Below are positions 1 to 7,587 of a DNA stretch of 64,000 nucleotides, one piece after another. The stretch is from Streptomyces shenzhenensis (lineage in GTDB: Bacteria > Actinomycetota > Actinomycetes > Streptomycetales > Streptomycetaceae): assembly GCF_021462265.1 (NCBI RefSeq), contig NZ_JAJONF010000014.1:148607-212606 (forward strand). The letters run 5' to 3'. The notes under the pieces are model-generated. The model did not search any database, had not been told where the DNA came from, and worked only from the letters and a program-made list of their open reading frames with translations. Every line of letters begins with the position of its first letter. The stretch's first letter is position 1. Position numbers and translations under genes: made by a program.

Positions 1-433
1 GCCGTGGACGGACGGCCTTCCAGACCTTCACCTGCTCCTCCTCACCCTGGAGGACGCCCAGGGCAAGGAGCTGTCCCGCAACACCTACTGGCGTTACCGT
101 GACGCCTCGGCCCTGCAGAGCCTGAACAAGGCCGCGCAGGTGAAGCTGGCCGGCGCGGTCACCGAGGTGTCACGCTCCGGGGACCGCCACGAGCTGACGG
201 CGACGATCCGCAACCAGGGCCCGGCAGTGGCCGCCATGGTCCGGCTGTCGCTGCTGGAAGAAGCCCACGGCCGCCGGGTGCTGCCGACGCTGTACAGCGA
301 CAACTACCTGTGGCTGCTGCCTGGCGAGTCGCGCACGGTCCGTCTGTCCTGGCCGTCCGGGGCCTGTTCCACGCGGCATCCGGTGCTGACGGCGCAGGCG
401 TACAACAGCCCGGTCACAGCGCTGCGCGGCTGA
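1..433 (+). CDS. C-terminal part of a glycoside hydrolase family 2 protein (5' end outside window)
   Basis: The reading frame is open from base 2 to the TGA at 431-433, about 143 residues. The visible segment resembles the last Ig-like domains of GH2 exo-beta-glucosaminidases and mannosidases: SRNTYWRY near residue 36 matches the usual SxNxYW pattern, and YSDNYLWLLPGESRTV near residue 100 matches the final beta-sandwich motif (DNY, LPGE). Proteins of this class are normally secreted and remove terminal amino sugars or mannose from polysaccharides. The catalytic barrel is not in the window, so substrate cannot be judged. A hairpin terminator follows directly. Confidence 0.7.
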   Translation, partial: PWTDGLPDLHLLLLTLEDAQGKELSRNTYWRYRDASALQSLNKAAQVKLAGAVTEVSRSGDRHELTATIRNQGPAVAAMVRLSLLEEAHGRRVLPTLYSDNYLWLLPGESRTVRLSWPSGACSTRHPVLTAQAYNSPVTALRG

Positions 434-436
434 AAG

Positions 437-479
437 CCGTGCCCCGGTTCCCGCCGGTCACTTCGGGACCGGGGCACGG
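437..479. terminator. Bidirectional hairpin terminator
   Basis: The arms 437-453 and 464-479 pair over about 16 bp with one bulged T, around a 10-nt loop. It lies between two convergent genes, the GH2 gene on the left and the reductase gene ending at 509 on the right, which suits a shared terminator. There is no long T tract, as usual in streptomycetes. Confidence 0.75.
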
Positions 480-508
480 GTTCGTCAACGCACACTGCCG
501 GTCCGGTC

Positions 509-1444
509 TCAGCGCGGCCGGGAGGCGTTCGCCACGAGCTGGTTGTGCACCCGGAGGCGGACCACGGCGGCGTTCAGCAGCGGAGTGGCCAGGCCGAGCC
601 GCTTCGCCGCCCGGGCAAGGGAGGCCAGGACGTGCTCGACCTCCGTGGGCCGCGCGTCCTTGACATCCCGGTACATCGACGGGGCGAAGGGCGAACCCTC
701 CTGCGTCACGGTGGCCTGCAGCGTGAGGTAGGCGGCGTCGGGCAGGGGGTGACCGGCGGCGTCGGACACAGCGGCGGTCTCGGCGAGAACCGCGTCGGAG
801 AACCCCTTGCCGCCGCCGACCGCCGCCACGTCGCCGATGGTGCCCTGCGCGAGGCAGGTGATGGTGGTGGTCGTCGCGATGAAGACCCACTTGTGCCACA
901 TCGACGTGAGGATGTGGTCGGAGACGTCGACATCGAAGCCGGCGACGTCCAGCGCGGCGGCCGCGTCGCGCAGACGGGTCGTGCGTTCTCCGTCGAGTTC
1001 GCCGATCTCGAGGCTCGCGGCCGGTGCCGACACGGTGATCGCGCCGTCCGGGGTGAGCTGGGCCACGACCTTCACGACGGCTCCCAGGACGGCTGAGGGG
1101 AACTGGGTGTCGATCCTGCCGAGGTGGCCGATGCCGTTGAGGAAGGGGATGATCACGGTGCGCGGGCCGACCGCCGGCTTGAGGTCCTGGAGGGCGGCTT
1201 CGAGGGAACCGGCTTTCACGGTCAGCAGGATCAGGTCGTAGGGACCGCCGAGTTCCGTGGCGGTGACCAGCTTCGGCTCCAGCCGCTCGGTTCCCTCCGG
1301 GGTGGTGACGCGCAGCCCGGCGGCGCGCAGTTCGGCGGCGCGAAGGGGGCGGACCAGGAACGTCACGTCGCGTGCCGCGCCGGCGAGTCGGGCGCCGAAG
1401 TAGCCGCCGGTGGCACCTGCGCCGACGATGAGGATGCGTGTCAT
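509..1444 (-). CDS. 2-dehydropantoate 2-reductase (ApbA/PanE) family protein
   Basis: 311 residues, the usual family length. The N-terminus has a Rossmann NADP-binding loop, VGAGATGGYFG at residues 6-16, and the C-terminal half is the helical ApbA domain. A lysine in MWHKWVFIA near residue 187 matches the catalytic lysine of PanE. The asparagine expected four residues later (KxxxN in E. coli PanE) is isoleucine here, so this is probably a paralogue acting on another 2-keto or 3-hydroxy acid rather than the pantothenate enzyme. It ends near a terminator shared with the GH2 gene, and the MFS gene lies 63 bp upstream on the same strand, so the two may be cotranscribed. Confidence 0.75.
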   Translation of the reverse strand: MTRILIVGAGATGGYFGARLAGAARDVTFLVRPLRAAELRAAGLRVTTPEGTERLEPKLVTATELGGPYDLILLTVKAGSLEAALQDLKPAVGPRTVIIPFLNGIGHLGRIDTQFPSAVLGAVVKVVAQLTPDGAITVSAPAASLEIGELDGERTTRLRDAAAALDVAGFDVDVSDHILTSMWHKWVFIATTTTITCLAQGTIGDVAAVGGGKGFSDAVLAETAAVSDAAGHPLPDAAYLTLQATVTQEGSPFAPSMYRDVKDARPTEVEHVLASLARAAKRLGLATPLLNAAVVRLRVHNQLVANASRPR

Positions 1445-1507
1445 GTCTCCGTGTCCTTCACTGCGTTGCGGAGGGGGGCGGGGCCCCAGCGGGTGCGGGG
1501 GAGCGGT

Positions 1508-2953
1508 TCAGCGCGGTTCGCTGACGGGGGTGACGGGGGCGGCCGGGACGGTGGCCTCGCGTATGCGGGTGGAGGTGCGGGTGATCCGCATGCCGACGAC
1601 GGCCGTCGCGACGGTCAGTGCCGCCGCCACCAGCCAGGCGGTACGGAAGTCCTGTCGCTGCGCGGGGCCGACGTGGGTGCCGACGATGGCGACGAGGAGC
1701 GCGACGCCCACGGTGGCGGACATCTGGCGTACGGAGTTGACCAGGGCGGATCCGGTGGCGGCCCGGTGGCCGGGCAGGGAGCTGACGCCGGCGGCGACCA
1801 GGGTGCCGAGGGTCAGTCCCACGCCCACGCCGCCGAGGACCTGGCTGGGCAGCAGGTCGAGCCAGTAGTCGGCGTCGAGGGAGGCGAAACAGGCCCGCCA
1901 GAGCATGGCGGCGGCGAAGAGCAGTCCGCCCGTGGTGACCAGGGGCCCGTGGCCGAGGCGCTGTGCGGCGCGAGCGGTGAGCAGGGTGACGACGGGGACC
2001 AGCGCGGGTCCGGGGACCATGGCCACGCCGGTGCGCAGGGCGCTCCAGTGCCAGATCTCCTGGCACCACAGGACGTTGGACAGGAGCATGATGGCGAAGG
2101 CGATGCCGAAGACGAACGTGCCGGCGCTCGCGGCGCCGAACTGGGGCAGGCGCAGCAGGGGCAGCTCGAACAGCGGATGGCTGTGCCTGAGCGAGCGCCG
2201 GATGAAGACCGCGGCGCCGACCAGGGCGAGGGCGAGGAGCAGGAGGATCCTGCCGTCCAGCCAGCCCCAGGCGGGGGCCTGCACCAGCGCGCCGGACAGG
2301 GCGGCGACGGCAAGAGTGATCAGCAGGGCACCCTGCAGGTCGGGCAGGCGGCCTTGCTCCCTGCGTGCGGTCGAGGGCAGGACGCGCAGCCCCGCGGCCA
2401 CGGTGGCGATGCCGATGGGGATGTTGATCACGAAGACCCAGCGCCAGTCGACCTGGACCAGCAGTCCGCCGGCGACGGGGCCCGCGGCGGCGGCGAGTCC
2501 GCCCACGGCCGCCCAGTTGCGGGTGGCACGGGTGCGGTGCTCCGTCGGCACGGAGGCCAGCAGGAGGGCCAGTGAGGTCGGCAACTGGGCGGCGGCTCCC
2601 ACCGCTTGAAGGGCCCGGGCGGCCACGAGGGTCCACAGGTTCGGTGCCAGTGCGCAGGCGAGCGAGGAGAGGGTGAAGACGGTGACGCCGCTGAGGAACA
2701 CCGGCCGCTGTCCTATCCGGTCGCCCATGCGGCCCGCGACCACGAGGAGTGCCGCCAGGGCGATGGCGTAGGCGTTGAGCACCCACGACAGGGAGCCCAG
2801 CGTGGCCGCTCGGCCGGGGGCGGAGGCGAAGGACGAACCCATGGCGGGCAGCGCCACGTTGACGATCCACAGATCGAGGTTCGTCATGAAGACCGCCAGG
2901 AGGATGACGGTCGAGGCGACGCGCTGCTTTGAAAACCAAATCGATGCTTTCAT
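1508..2953 (-). CDS. MFS multidrug exporter, DHA2 (14-TM, EmrB/QacA) family
   Basis: 481 residues from the ATG at 2951-2953. A longer in-frame extension to 3037 exists, but it lacks family similarity and runs through the operator region. The protein is strongly hydrophobic. NLDLWIVNVALPAM near residue 22 matches the first-helix D1 motif, GRMGDRIGQRP near residue 69 is the MFS loop 2-3 motif A, and GGLAAAAGPVAGGLL near residue 144 matches the antiporter motif C. These mark a proton-coupled drug exporter in the cytoplasmic membrane. It is divergent from an HxlR regulator, and TTTGA-N3-TCAAA sites cover the gap and the first codons. This indicates repression by that regulator, relieved by a substrate or redox signal. 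Confidence 0.85.
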   Translation of the reverse strand: MKASIWFSKQRVASTVILLAVFMTNLDLWIVNVALPAMGSSFASAPGRAATLGSLSWVLNAYAIALAALLVVAGRMGDRIGQRPVFLSGVTVFTLSSLACALAPNLWTLVAARALQAVGAAAQLPTSLALLLASVPTEHRTRATRNWAAVGGLAAAAGPVAGGLLVQVDWRWVFVINIPIGIATVAAGLRVLPSTARREQGRLPDLQGALLITLAVAALSGALVQAPAWGWLDGRILLLLALALVGAAVFIRRSLRHSHPLFELPLLRLPQFGAASAGTFVFGIAFAIMLLSNVLWCQEIWHWSALRTGVAMVPGPALVPVVTLLTARAAQRLGHGPLVTTGGLLFAAAMLWRACFASLDADYWLDLLPSQVLGGVGVGLTLGTLVAAGVSSLPGHRAATGSALVNSVRQMSATVGVALLVAIVGTHVGPAQRQDFRTAWLVAAALTVATAVVGMRITRTSTRIREATVPAAPVTPVSEPR

Positions 2954-3038
2954 GCGACCAGCGAAGCATGAGGCGTTTTGAGATTCAAACCACGGCGGGC
3001 ACCGGAAACCCGACATTGCCCAAGCTTTGATAATCAAA
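2928..3038. promoter_or_regulatory. Three evenly spaced TTTGA-N3-TCAAA operators between the MFS and HxlR genes
   Basis: Sites lie at 2928-2940 (one mismatch, CCAAA), 2977-2989 and 3026-3038. The last sits in a perfect 19-bp palindrome at 3023-3041, with 9-bp arms AGCTTTGAT and ATCAAAGCT around one base. Start-to-start spacing is 49 bp both times. The first site is inside the beginning of the MFS coding sequence. HxlR proteins bind as dimers to inverted repeats in divergent promoters, so this is the likely operator array of the neighbouring regulator. Confidence 0.7.
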
Positions 3039-3061
3039 GCTCATCGCGTGATACTCGGACC

Positions 3062-3556
3062 GTGACCACACCACGCACCGACCCGTACGAGGTCCCCGGC
3101 CGCCCGTGCTCGATCGCCGCCGCTCTGCAGGTGGTGGGCGACCGCTGGTCGCTGCTCGCCGTTCGCGAGATCATGCTCGGCAACCACCGTTTCCGCCAGA
3201 TCGCCAAGAACACCGGCGCCCCCACCGACCGCCTGTCCGCCCGGCTGAAAAGCCTGGTCGCGGACGGCGTCCTGGAGCGCCGCCCGCTGTCCGGCGAGCC
3301 GCGCCACGACGGCTACTACCTCACCGAGGCGGGCCGCGACCTGCTCGGTGTCATCCGCGAGCTGCTGCGCTGGGGGGACCGCTGGCTGACCACCTCCCCG
3401 CCGATGAAGCTGCGGCACCACGACCACGACTTCACCCCCCGGGCGATCTGCGACCACTGCGGCGAGCCGGTCACCCAGGGCGAGGTGCACGCGGACGTGA
3501 CCGCGGCGGGCTGGACGCTGAAAGGCCCGGTCGCAGGCCCACCCGGCCAGGCGTGA
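3062..3556 (+). CDS. HxlR family winged-helix transcriptional regulator
   Basis: 164 residues from GTG at 3062; the open frame extends upstream to 2978 but only through operator DNA. The HxlR pattern is clear: CSIAAALQVVGDRWSLL near residue 17, FRQIAKNTGAPTDRLSARL as the recognition-helix region, and a beta-wing ending RRP...DGYYLTEAGR. The C-terminus adds CDHCGEPV, a CxxC found in a longer HxlR subset. These regulators often sense reactive or electrophilic compounds and control a divergent detoxification gene, here the DHA2 exporter. It probably autoregulates through the three palindromic sites just upstream. Confidence 0.85.
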   Translation: MTTPRTDPYEVPGRPCSIAAALQVVGDRWSLLAVREIMLGNHRFRQIAKNTGAPTDRLSARLKSLVADGVLERRPLSGEPRHDGYYLTEAGRDLLGVIRELLRWGDRWLTTSPPMKLRHHDHDFTPRAICDHCGEPVTQGEVHADVTAAGWTLKGPVAGPPGQA

Positions 3557-3599
3557 CGGGCCGCGCGCGGATGGCTCCGCACCAGAGAGCCACGCGTAA

Positions 3600-3682
3600 G
3601 GAAAAATATGGAATCCCGAACAAAACACTAAATGGTTCTTTTCCGTGAACGGCGACACGTTGATGAGGTGAACCGTCACCTC
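3600..3682. other. AT-rich island followed by a perfect inverted repeat
   Basis: Bases 3600-3645 are roughly one third G+C in a genome near 70 percent, bounded by GGAAAA and TTTTCC. At 3665-3682 there is a perfect inverted repeat, GAGGTGA and TCACCTC around ACCG. No gene begins cleanly here; a LysR fragment follows. It may be an old promoter and operator of the lost regulator, or a junction left by an insertion or deletion. Confidence 0.4.
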
Positions 3683-3912
3683 CCCTCCCCGCGCTTGCTC
3701 GCACTGGCGGGCACCGTCGTGCTGTGGGGGCGGGCGTCGCGCTGGCTCCCCGGCTGGCCATCGGTGAGCAGCCGGAAATCAGCGTGCACCCACTTCTCAC
3801 CCCGGTCACCCGTACGGTGTTCACGGTCGTCCGTACCGGCACTGCCCGCAGGCCGGACGTGCACCTGCTGAGCGCCCTGCGGAAGCAGGCGGCCGCGGCC
3901 TCGATGACGTGA
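3682..3912 (+). pseudogene. C-terminal remnant of a LysR-type transcriptional regulator
   Basis: In the frame ending at TGA 3910-3912, the sequence AVGAGVALAPRLAIGEQP and the following HPL..PVTRTVFTVVRTG and ARRPDVHLLSALRKQAA resemble the final third of LysR substrate-binding domains (VPRLA.., R.IFAVVR.GTARRP.V). There is no helix-turn-helix, no start codon with a ribosome-binding site, and only about 77 codons remain of an expected 290-300. It faces a decayed NmrA-type gene, so both look like leftovers of one regulator and enzyme unit. Confidence 0.55.
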
Positions 3913-3940
3913 TCCCCCAGTGGCACCGGCGCAGTCACCG

Positions 3941-4274
3941 TCAGGAGAGCTGGCCGAGCAGTTCCTGGCGGTGTGCGGCGGCCCAGGCGTCCAGGTGGAC
4001 CGGGTCGTGGCCCAGCAGATCCTCGACCGTGCTGGTGGTGACCGCTGCGTAGTCGAAGCGGCCCTGATAGGTCTGGCGCGCCCCAGATGAGAGTGCCGGC
4101 CGCGTAGGCGGCGTCCATGCCCTCGTCGATCCACCGCTGGACGGTCGCCGCGCTGCGTGATGCGCGCACCGGGGTCACGACTCCACGCGTCGCTTCCAGC
4201 TCTCTGACGACTGCCGTTCCGACGCGGCCAGTGGCCCCGAGGACCAGTACGCGGGGGATCCGGGTGTCGGGCAT
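3941..4274 (-). pseudogene. Decayed NmrA-like NAD(P)-binding oxidoreductase gene
   Basis: The start at 4274 encodes VLVLGATGRVGTAVVREL, a clean Rossmann start, and continues to about residue 68 (AAYAAGTLIW). The frame then changes near 4085. The C-terminus, GRFDYAAVTTSTVEDLLGHD through EELLGQLS-like residues to TGA at 3941-3943, is in another frame. Only about 110 codons survive of the usual 270-290, so there is a large internal deletion plus a frameshift. Intact relatives are azoreductase or quinone-oxidoreductase-like NAD(P)-binding proteins, often paired with LysR regulators, which fits the neighbouring remnant. Confidence 0.65.
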
Positions 4275-4622
4275 GTGTCACTCCTTGCCTCCTACGAAAG
4301 CAACCGTTCGGCGGACCCGTCCCCGGCCCGGCCGCCGTTCGGGACCATGCGCACAGAGCCGCGCGGGACCTGCTCGCCCTCGCCGAAGCGGGCCGGCTCT
4401 GAATCTCCGGCGTGCTCGTCATGCCGTTCCGCCACGCCCAGCGATCAGAGCACCGCGGTCTCCCGGCGCGAGTTTGGCCGGCAGGTGATGGGGAAAGTTG
4501 CTCGGCTCGCCGAAGCTGAACATCGTGCTGTCGCCGGGCACCCCGCGACTGTGGTAACTGCCGTTCATGTAGGGGGAATTGGGCGTCATTCGGTGTCAGT
4601 GACCCCTGGCATGATCGCGGTC
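4275..4622. other. Stretch without an intact gene, holding a possible dehydrogenase tail
   Basis: At 4343-4402 on the plus strand a short frame encodes HRAARDLLALAEAGRL and stops. This resembles the end of zinc-type quinone oxidoreductases (DLLxLAExGRL) but is too short to be sure. Beyond it I see no intact gene up to the DUF1963 start. Confidence 0.3.
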
Positions 4623-5408
4623 ATGACTACTTCGATCGTGGCAGAACTCGTTCTCCGGACGGCCGAGAGGCACGGCGTTCCCGGACCGGTCGCACAGGAG
4701 CTGCTCACCGGCTCCCGGCCGTGCCTCCACCTGGTCCCCTGGCAGGACCTGACTCTCGCCCAGCGGGAAGAGGCCCGTCCCGCCGCGCGCACGGGAGGCC
4801 TTCCCGATCTGCCGGACGGCGTCGACTGGCCCGACGGACGCGAGCCTCTGGTGCTGACCGTCGACTGTGCGGCGCTGCCTCGTAAGGCCCTGGACATCGA
4901 GCTGCCGTCCGACGGGAGCCTGTTGTTCTTCACCGAGATCGAGTACGAGCCGGAGTCGTCGGTGGTCCTTCACGTTCCCGCCGGCGTGCGGACCACGGAA
5001 CGCTCGGCGAGGTACGAACTCGACGGCGAGCTGGAACAGGTCAGGGTCTACCAGCCGGGCGTTCTGTATCCGGTGCCGGGACTGACCGTCATGCCCGATT
5101 GGCGCGACGCCCCCGCGGCCACCGCGTTCCTGGACGGCGGCGCGGACCGGGACGACATCCTGGACAATTTCGAGGACGCCGTGCGGGACGCGGCAGCCGG
5201 CGGTGCCTCGTACGGAGTCTCCGTCCAACTGGGCGGTTTCTCCAGCCCGTGGCAGTCGGCACCGGACGAGGGCGACCTCGTTCTCCTGGCGCAGATGCAC
5301 GGTCAGTCGATCGACCGCGACGTCTACACCCAGACCCTGATCGTCGGCACCCGCAAGGACATCGCAGCGCGCCGGTACGAGGCCTTGCAGTTCGAACAAC
5401 AAGTCTGA
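4623..5408 (+). CDS. DUF1963 (YwqG-like) family protein
   Basis: 261 residues if started at ATG 4623; an in-frame ATG at 4611 is an alternative, and neither has a strong ribosome-binding site. The order of motifs matches DUF1963: GGLPDLPDGVDWP near residue 59 (the G.P.LP....WP signature), LVLTVDCAALP, GSLLFFTEIEYEP, and near the C-terminus the core QLGGFSSPWQ followed by GDLVLLAQM. The fold is a YwqG beta-sandwich. Family function is unknown, though members are cytosolic and may bind small molecules or proteins. No neighbour suggests a role. Confidence 0.7.
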   Translation: MTTSIVAELVLRTAERHGVPGPVAQELLTGSRPCLHLVPWQDLTLAQREEARPAARTGGLPDLPDGVDWPDGREPLVLTVDCAALPRKALDIELPSDGSLLFFTEIEYEPESSVVLHVPAGVRTTERSARYELDGELEQVRVYQPGVLYPVPGLTVMPDWRDAPAATAFLDGGADRDDILDNFEDAVRDAAAGGASYGVSVQLGGFSSPWQSAPDEGDLVLLAQMHGQSIDRDVYTQTLIVGTRKDIAARRYEALQFEQQV

Positions 5409-5421
5409 AGCAGCCACCGGC

Positions 5422-5757
5422 TTGCACACCACGGCCTTGGCTCCTTGCCTTCCGGTGGGGCCGGTGTCGTCCTCGGCACGCCTGCCCTCCTGCACTCACG
5501 CCAAGTCCCGCGTGGCCACCCTGCCCGGGGTCCCTGCGGGAACCGTCGCGGTCGTCAGTAACGACGAGGCCGAGGAGTTCGGTCAGGGACGACGGGTGGC
5601 GCCTCCGTGGCCTGCGCTCAGGGCCCAGATCCCGGACGAGCGGATCCGAGCGGTGACGGACAGGCTCGACGGGCCGTGCGCGACGCGGATCGAACGCATC
5701 ACCGTACTGACCCACCCGCGCACCGGAGTCACGCCGCTGCCACTGCTGCAGTACTAG
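5422..5757 (+). CDS. Possible small protein or gene remnant, unrecognised
   Basis: An open frame with strong G/C third positions from about 5510 to TAG 5755-5757. Its C-terminal half reads like real protein (IPDERIRAVTDRLDG, RIERITVLTHPRTG). The only start for the full frame is a TTG at 5422 without a convincing ribosome-binding site. I do not recognise a family. It overlaps the last bases of the convergent enoyl-CoA hydratase gene. It may be the tail of a decayed gene. Confidence 0.25.
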   Translation: MHTTALAPCLPVGPVSSSARLPSCTHAKSRVATLPGVPAGTVAVVSNDEAEEFGQGRRVAPPWPALRAQIPDERIRAVTDRLDGPCATRIERITVLTHPRTGVTPLPLLQY

Positions 5758-6542
5758 CGCCGGCGAAAGTCCGCCGGCCGCTTCTGTGCGAAAGCCTCAC
5801 GTCCTTCGTGTGCGTCGTCGGTTGCGAAACAGATCGTCTGCAGGTCCCGCTCGTACTGCAGTGCCTGGTCCTCCGACATGGCGGTCGCGGCACGCAGATT
5901 CACCTTCGCGGTCTCCACGGCGATGGGCGCCCGTGAGGCGATCGTCGCAGCCAGCCGGTGTGCCCGCGGCAGGAGTTCTTCCGGCTGCAGAACCTCGGAG
6001 ACCAGGTGCCAGTCCAGCGCCGTACGGGCCGCCACGGGTTCACCGGTCATCAGCATGAGCGCCGCGTTGCCGGGCCCGGCGGCGCGGGACAGGAACGCCG
6101 CCATACCACCGCCGCCGATCCACCCGAGCTTCACCTCGGGGGCCCCCAGCCGGGCGTTGGCCGAGGCCAGGCGGATGTCGCACGACAGCGCCGTCTCCAG
6201 GCCGCCGCCGAGCGCGTAACCGTTGACGGCGGCGATCGAGGGCTTCCGCAGCTTCCGCAGCGCGTCGCAGTAGTCGACCCGGTTTCTGAAGTCCCACGGC
6301 GTCGCGTACGAGTCGAGCGCTGTGATGTCGGAGCCGACGCTGAAGGACCGTTCGCCCGCCCCGGTGAGGACCACCGCCCGGACGTCGTCACTGACGTTGC
6401 ACTCGGTGACGGCGGCGATCAGCGCCCGCGCCATGGCCGGCGTCACCGCGTTGAGCTTGGCGGGCCTGTCGAGCGTGATGGTCGCGACGCGGGCTTCACG
6501 GTCTGTCGTGAAACGGATGGCGCCGTCGGTGTTCTCGGTCAC
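5754..6542 (-). CDS. Enoyl-CoA hydratase/isomerase (crotonase) family protein
   Basis: 262 residues, a standard length. The crotonase core is present: GGLETALSCDIRLA near residue 104 carries the first catalytic glutamate position and GAPEVKLGWIGGGG near residue 130 the second. The usual IPGAGG loop reads WIGGGG here. The enzyme would hydrate or isomerise a CoA thioester in the cytosol. It is divergent from the FAH/ALDH/CoA-transferase operon, with a palindromic operator between them, so it probably belongs to that catabolic unit together with the class III CoA transferase. The true acyl substrate is unknown. Confidence 0.85.
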   Translation of the reverse strand: MTENTDGAIRFTTDREARVATITLDRPAKLNAVTPAMARALIAAVTECNVSDDVRAVVLTGAGERSFSVGSDITALDSYATPWDFRNRVDYCDALRKLRKPSIAAVNGYALGGGLETALSCDIRLASANARLGAPEVKLGWIGGGGMAAFLSRAAGPGNAALMLMTGEPVAARTALDWHLVSEVLQPEELLPRAHRLAATIASRAPIAVETAKVNLRAATAMSEDQALQYERDLQTICFATDDAHEGREAFAQKRPADFRRR

Positions 6543-6621
6543 TGGCTCTCCTCGTGAAAGTGGCGCGTCGCCGGTCCGGCGAACCCGCTGCTCGGGCGGA
6601 CGAACACCTTGACTCTATGAG

Positions 6622-6636
6622 TATGACGTCATATGT
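6622..6636. promoter_or_regulatory. Putative GntR (FadR-type) operator, site A
   Basis: TATGACGTCATA at 6622-6633 is a perfect 12-bp palindrome, and 6626-6636 fits the AYRT-N3-AYRT pattern shared with sites near 14391, 14569 and 21344. It lies between the divergent enoyl-CoA hydratase gene and the FAH operon, where it could control both. Confidence 0.6.
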
Positions 6637-6687
6637 TTCAACCGTTCGCCTCCCCTCTCCCGATCCCCTCTCCCGAAGGAGCTGCCG

Positions 6688-7587
6688 GTGCAGATCGTCC
6701 GTGTGCGCTTCTCAGACGGAAGCCCGGTCCGAAGCGCGGTGCTCACCGGCCGGGGGCTGCACCCGCTGCCTGTCGGCTTCCACGAACTCCTGGCCGGTTC
6801 GGCCGCGGAACTGCGCACGGCCGTCGAGTCGGCCGTGGCCGCCGATCCCGTGCCGACATCCGCCGCGCGGCTCCGGGCGCCGGTCGGCGGCCTCACCGAG
6901 GTGTGGGCGGCGGGAGTGACCTACCAGCGCTCCCGTCAGGCCCGGATGGAGGAGAGTGAAAAGGAGGCGGACATCTACGACCGCGTCTACGAGGCCGAAC
7001 GCCCGGAGCTGTTCTTCAAGGCGGCGTCGTGGCGGGTCTGCGGCCCTGACGAGGCGATCAGCGTCCGCGCCGACTCCACGGTGAACGTGCCCGAACCGGA
7101 GCTCGCGGTCGTGGCCAACCGGCAGGGCGAGATCGTGGGCTACACGATCTGCAACGACGTCAGTTCACGCAGCATCGAGGGGGAGAACCCGCTCTATCTC
7201 CCCCAGGCGAAGGCCTATCTCGGCGCTTGTGCCGTCGGGCCGGGTGTCACCCCCGCCTGGGAGGTGCCCGACCCCCGTGCGCTCGTGATCCTGATGTCGA
7301 TCGAGCGGAACGGCGAGACCGTCTGGAAGGGCGAGGCGAACACCAGCCAACTGCATCGCGAACTTCCCGACCTGGTCGCCTACTTGTTCCGCGAGGACGA
7401 GTTCCCCCAGGGCGTCGTGCTCGCGACGGGCACCAGCCTCGTGCCCGACCTGCCGTTCACCCTGGCCGCCGGGGACCTCGTCTCGATCGAACTGACCGGC
7501 CTCGGCGTCCTCACCAACCGGGTGACCGTGGGCAAGGCCGGTGTCGGTCACCTCATCGAGCGCGTCGCCGAGGAGCAAGGCGAATGA
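6688..7587 (+). CDS. AraD1-type fumarylacetoacetate hydrolase family protein (candidate 2-keto-3-deoxy-pentonate dehydratase)
   Basis: 299 residues from GTG 6688, with GAAGGAG 7 bp upstream. The C-terminal FAH fold shows the metal-binding E-x-E in VPEPELAVVAN near residue 135 and a typical tail (ATGTSLVPDLPFTL, GDLVSIEL). N-terminal features such as VWAAGVTYQRSRQARMEES match the AraD1 group, which dehydrates 2-keto-3-deoxy-D-arabinonate (or its enantiomer) to 2-oxoglutarate semialdehyde with Mg2+. The gene overlaps the next by 4 nt, and that gene encodes the aldehyde dehydrogenase expected to take the product to 2-oxoglutarate. Context therefore supports the C5 branch; exact stereochemistry cannot be read. 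Confidence 0.75.
   Translation: MQIVRVRFSDGSPVRSAVLTGRGLHPLPVGFHELLAGSAAELRTAVESAVAADPVPTSAARLRAPVGGLTEVWAAGVTYQRSRQARMEESEKEADIYDRVYEAERPELFFKAASWRVCGPDEAISVRADSTVNVPEPELAVVANRQGEIVGYTICNDVSSRSIEGENPLYLPQAKAYLGACAVGPGVTPAWEVPDPRALVILMSIERNGETVWKGEANTSQLHRELPDLVAYLFREDEFPQGVVLATGTSLVPDLPFTLAAGDLVSIELTGLGVLTNRVTVGKAGVGHLIERVAEEQGE

Noticed and set aside
1124..2575. 483-codon plus-strand open frame opposite the exporter gene
   Set aside because: It is rich in Gly, Asp, Glu and Gln with no family-like motifs, and it mirrors the real minus-strand MFS frame. Such long antisense frames arise from high G/C third positions.
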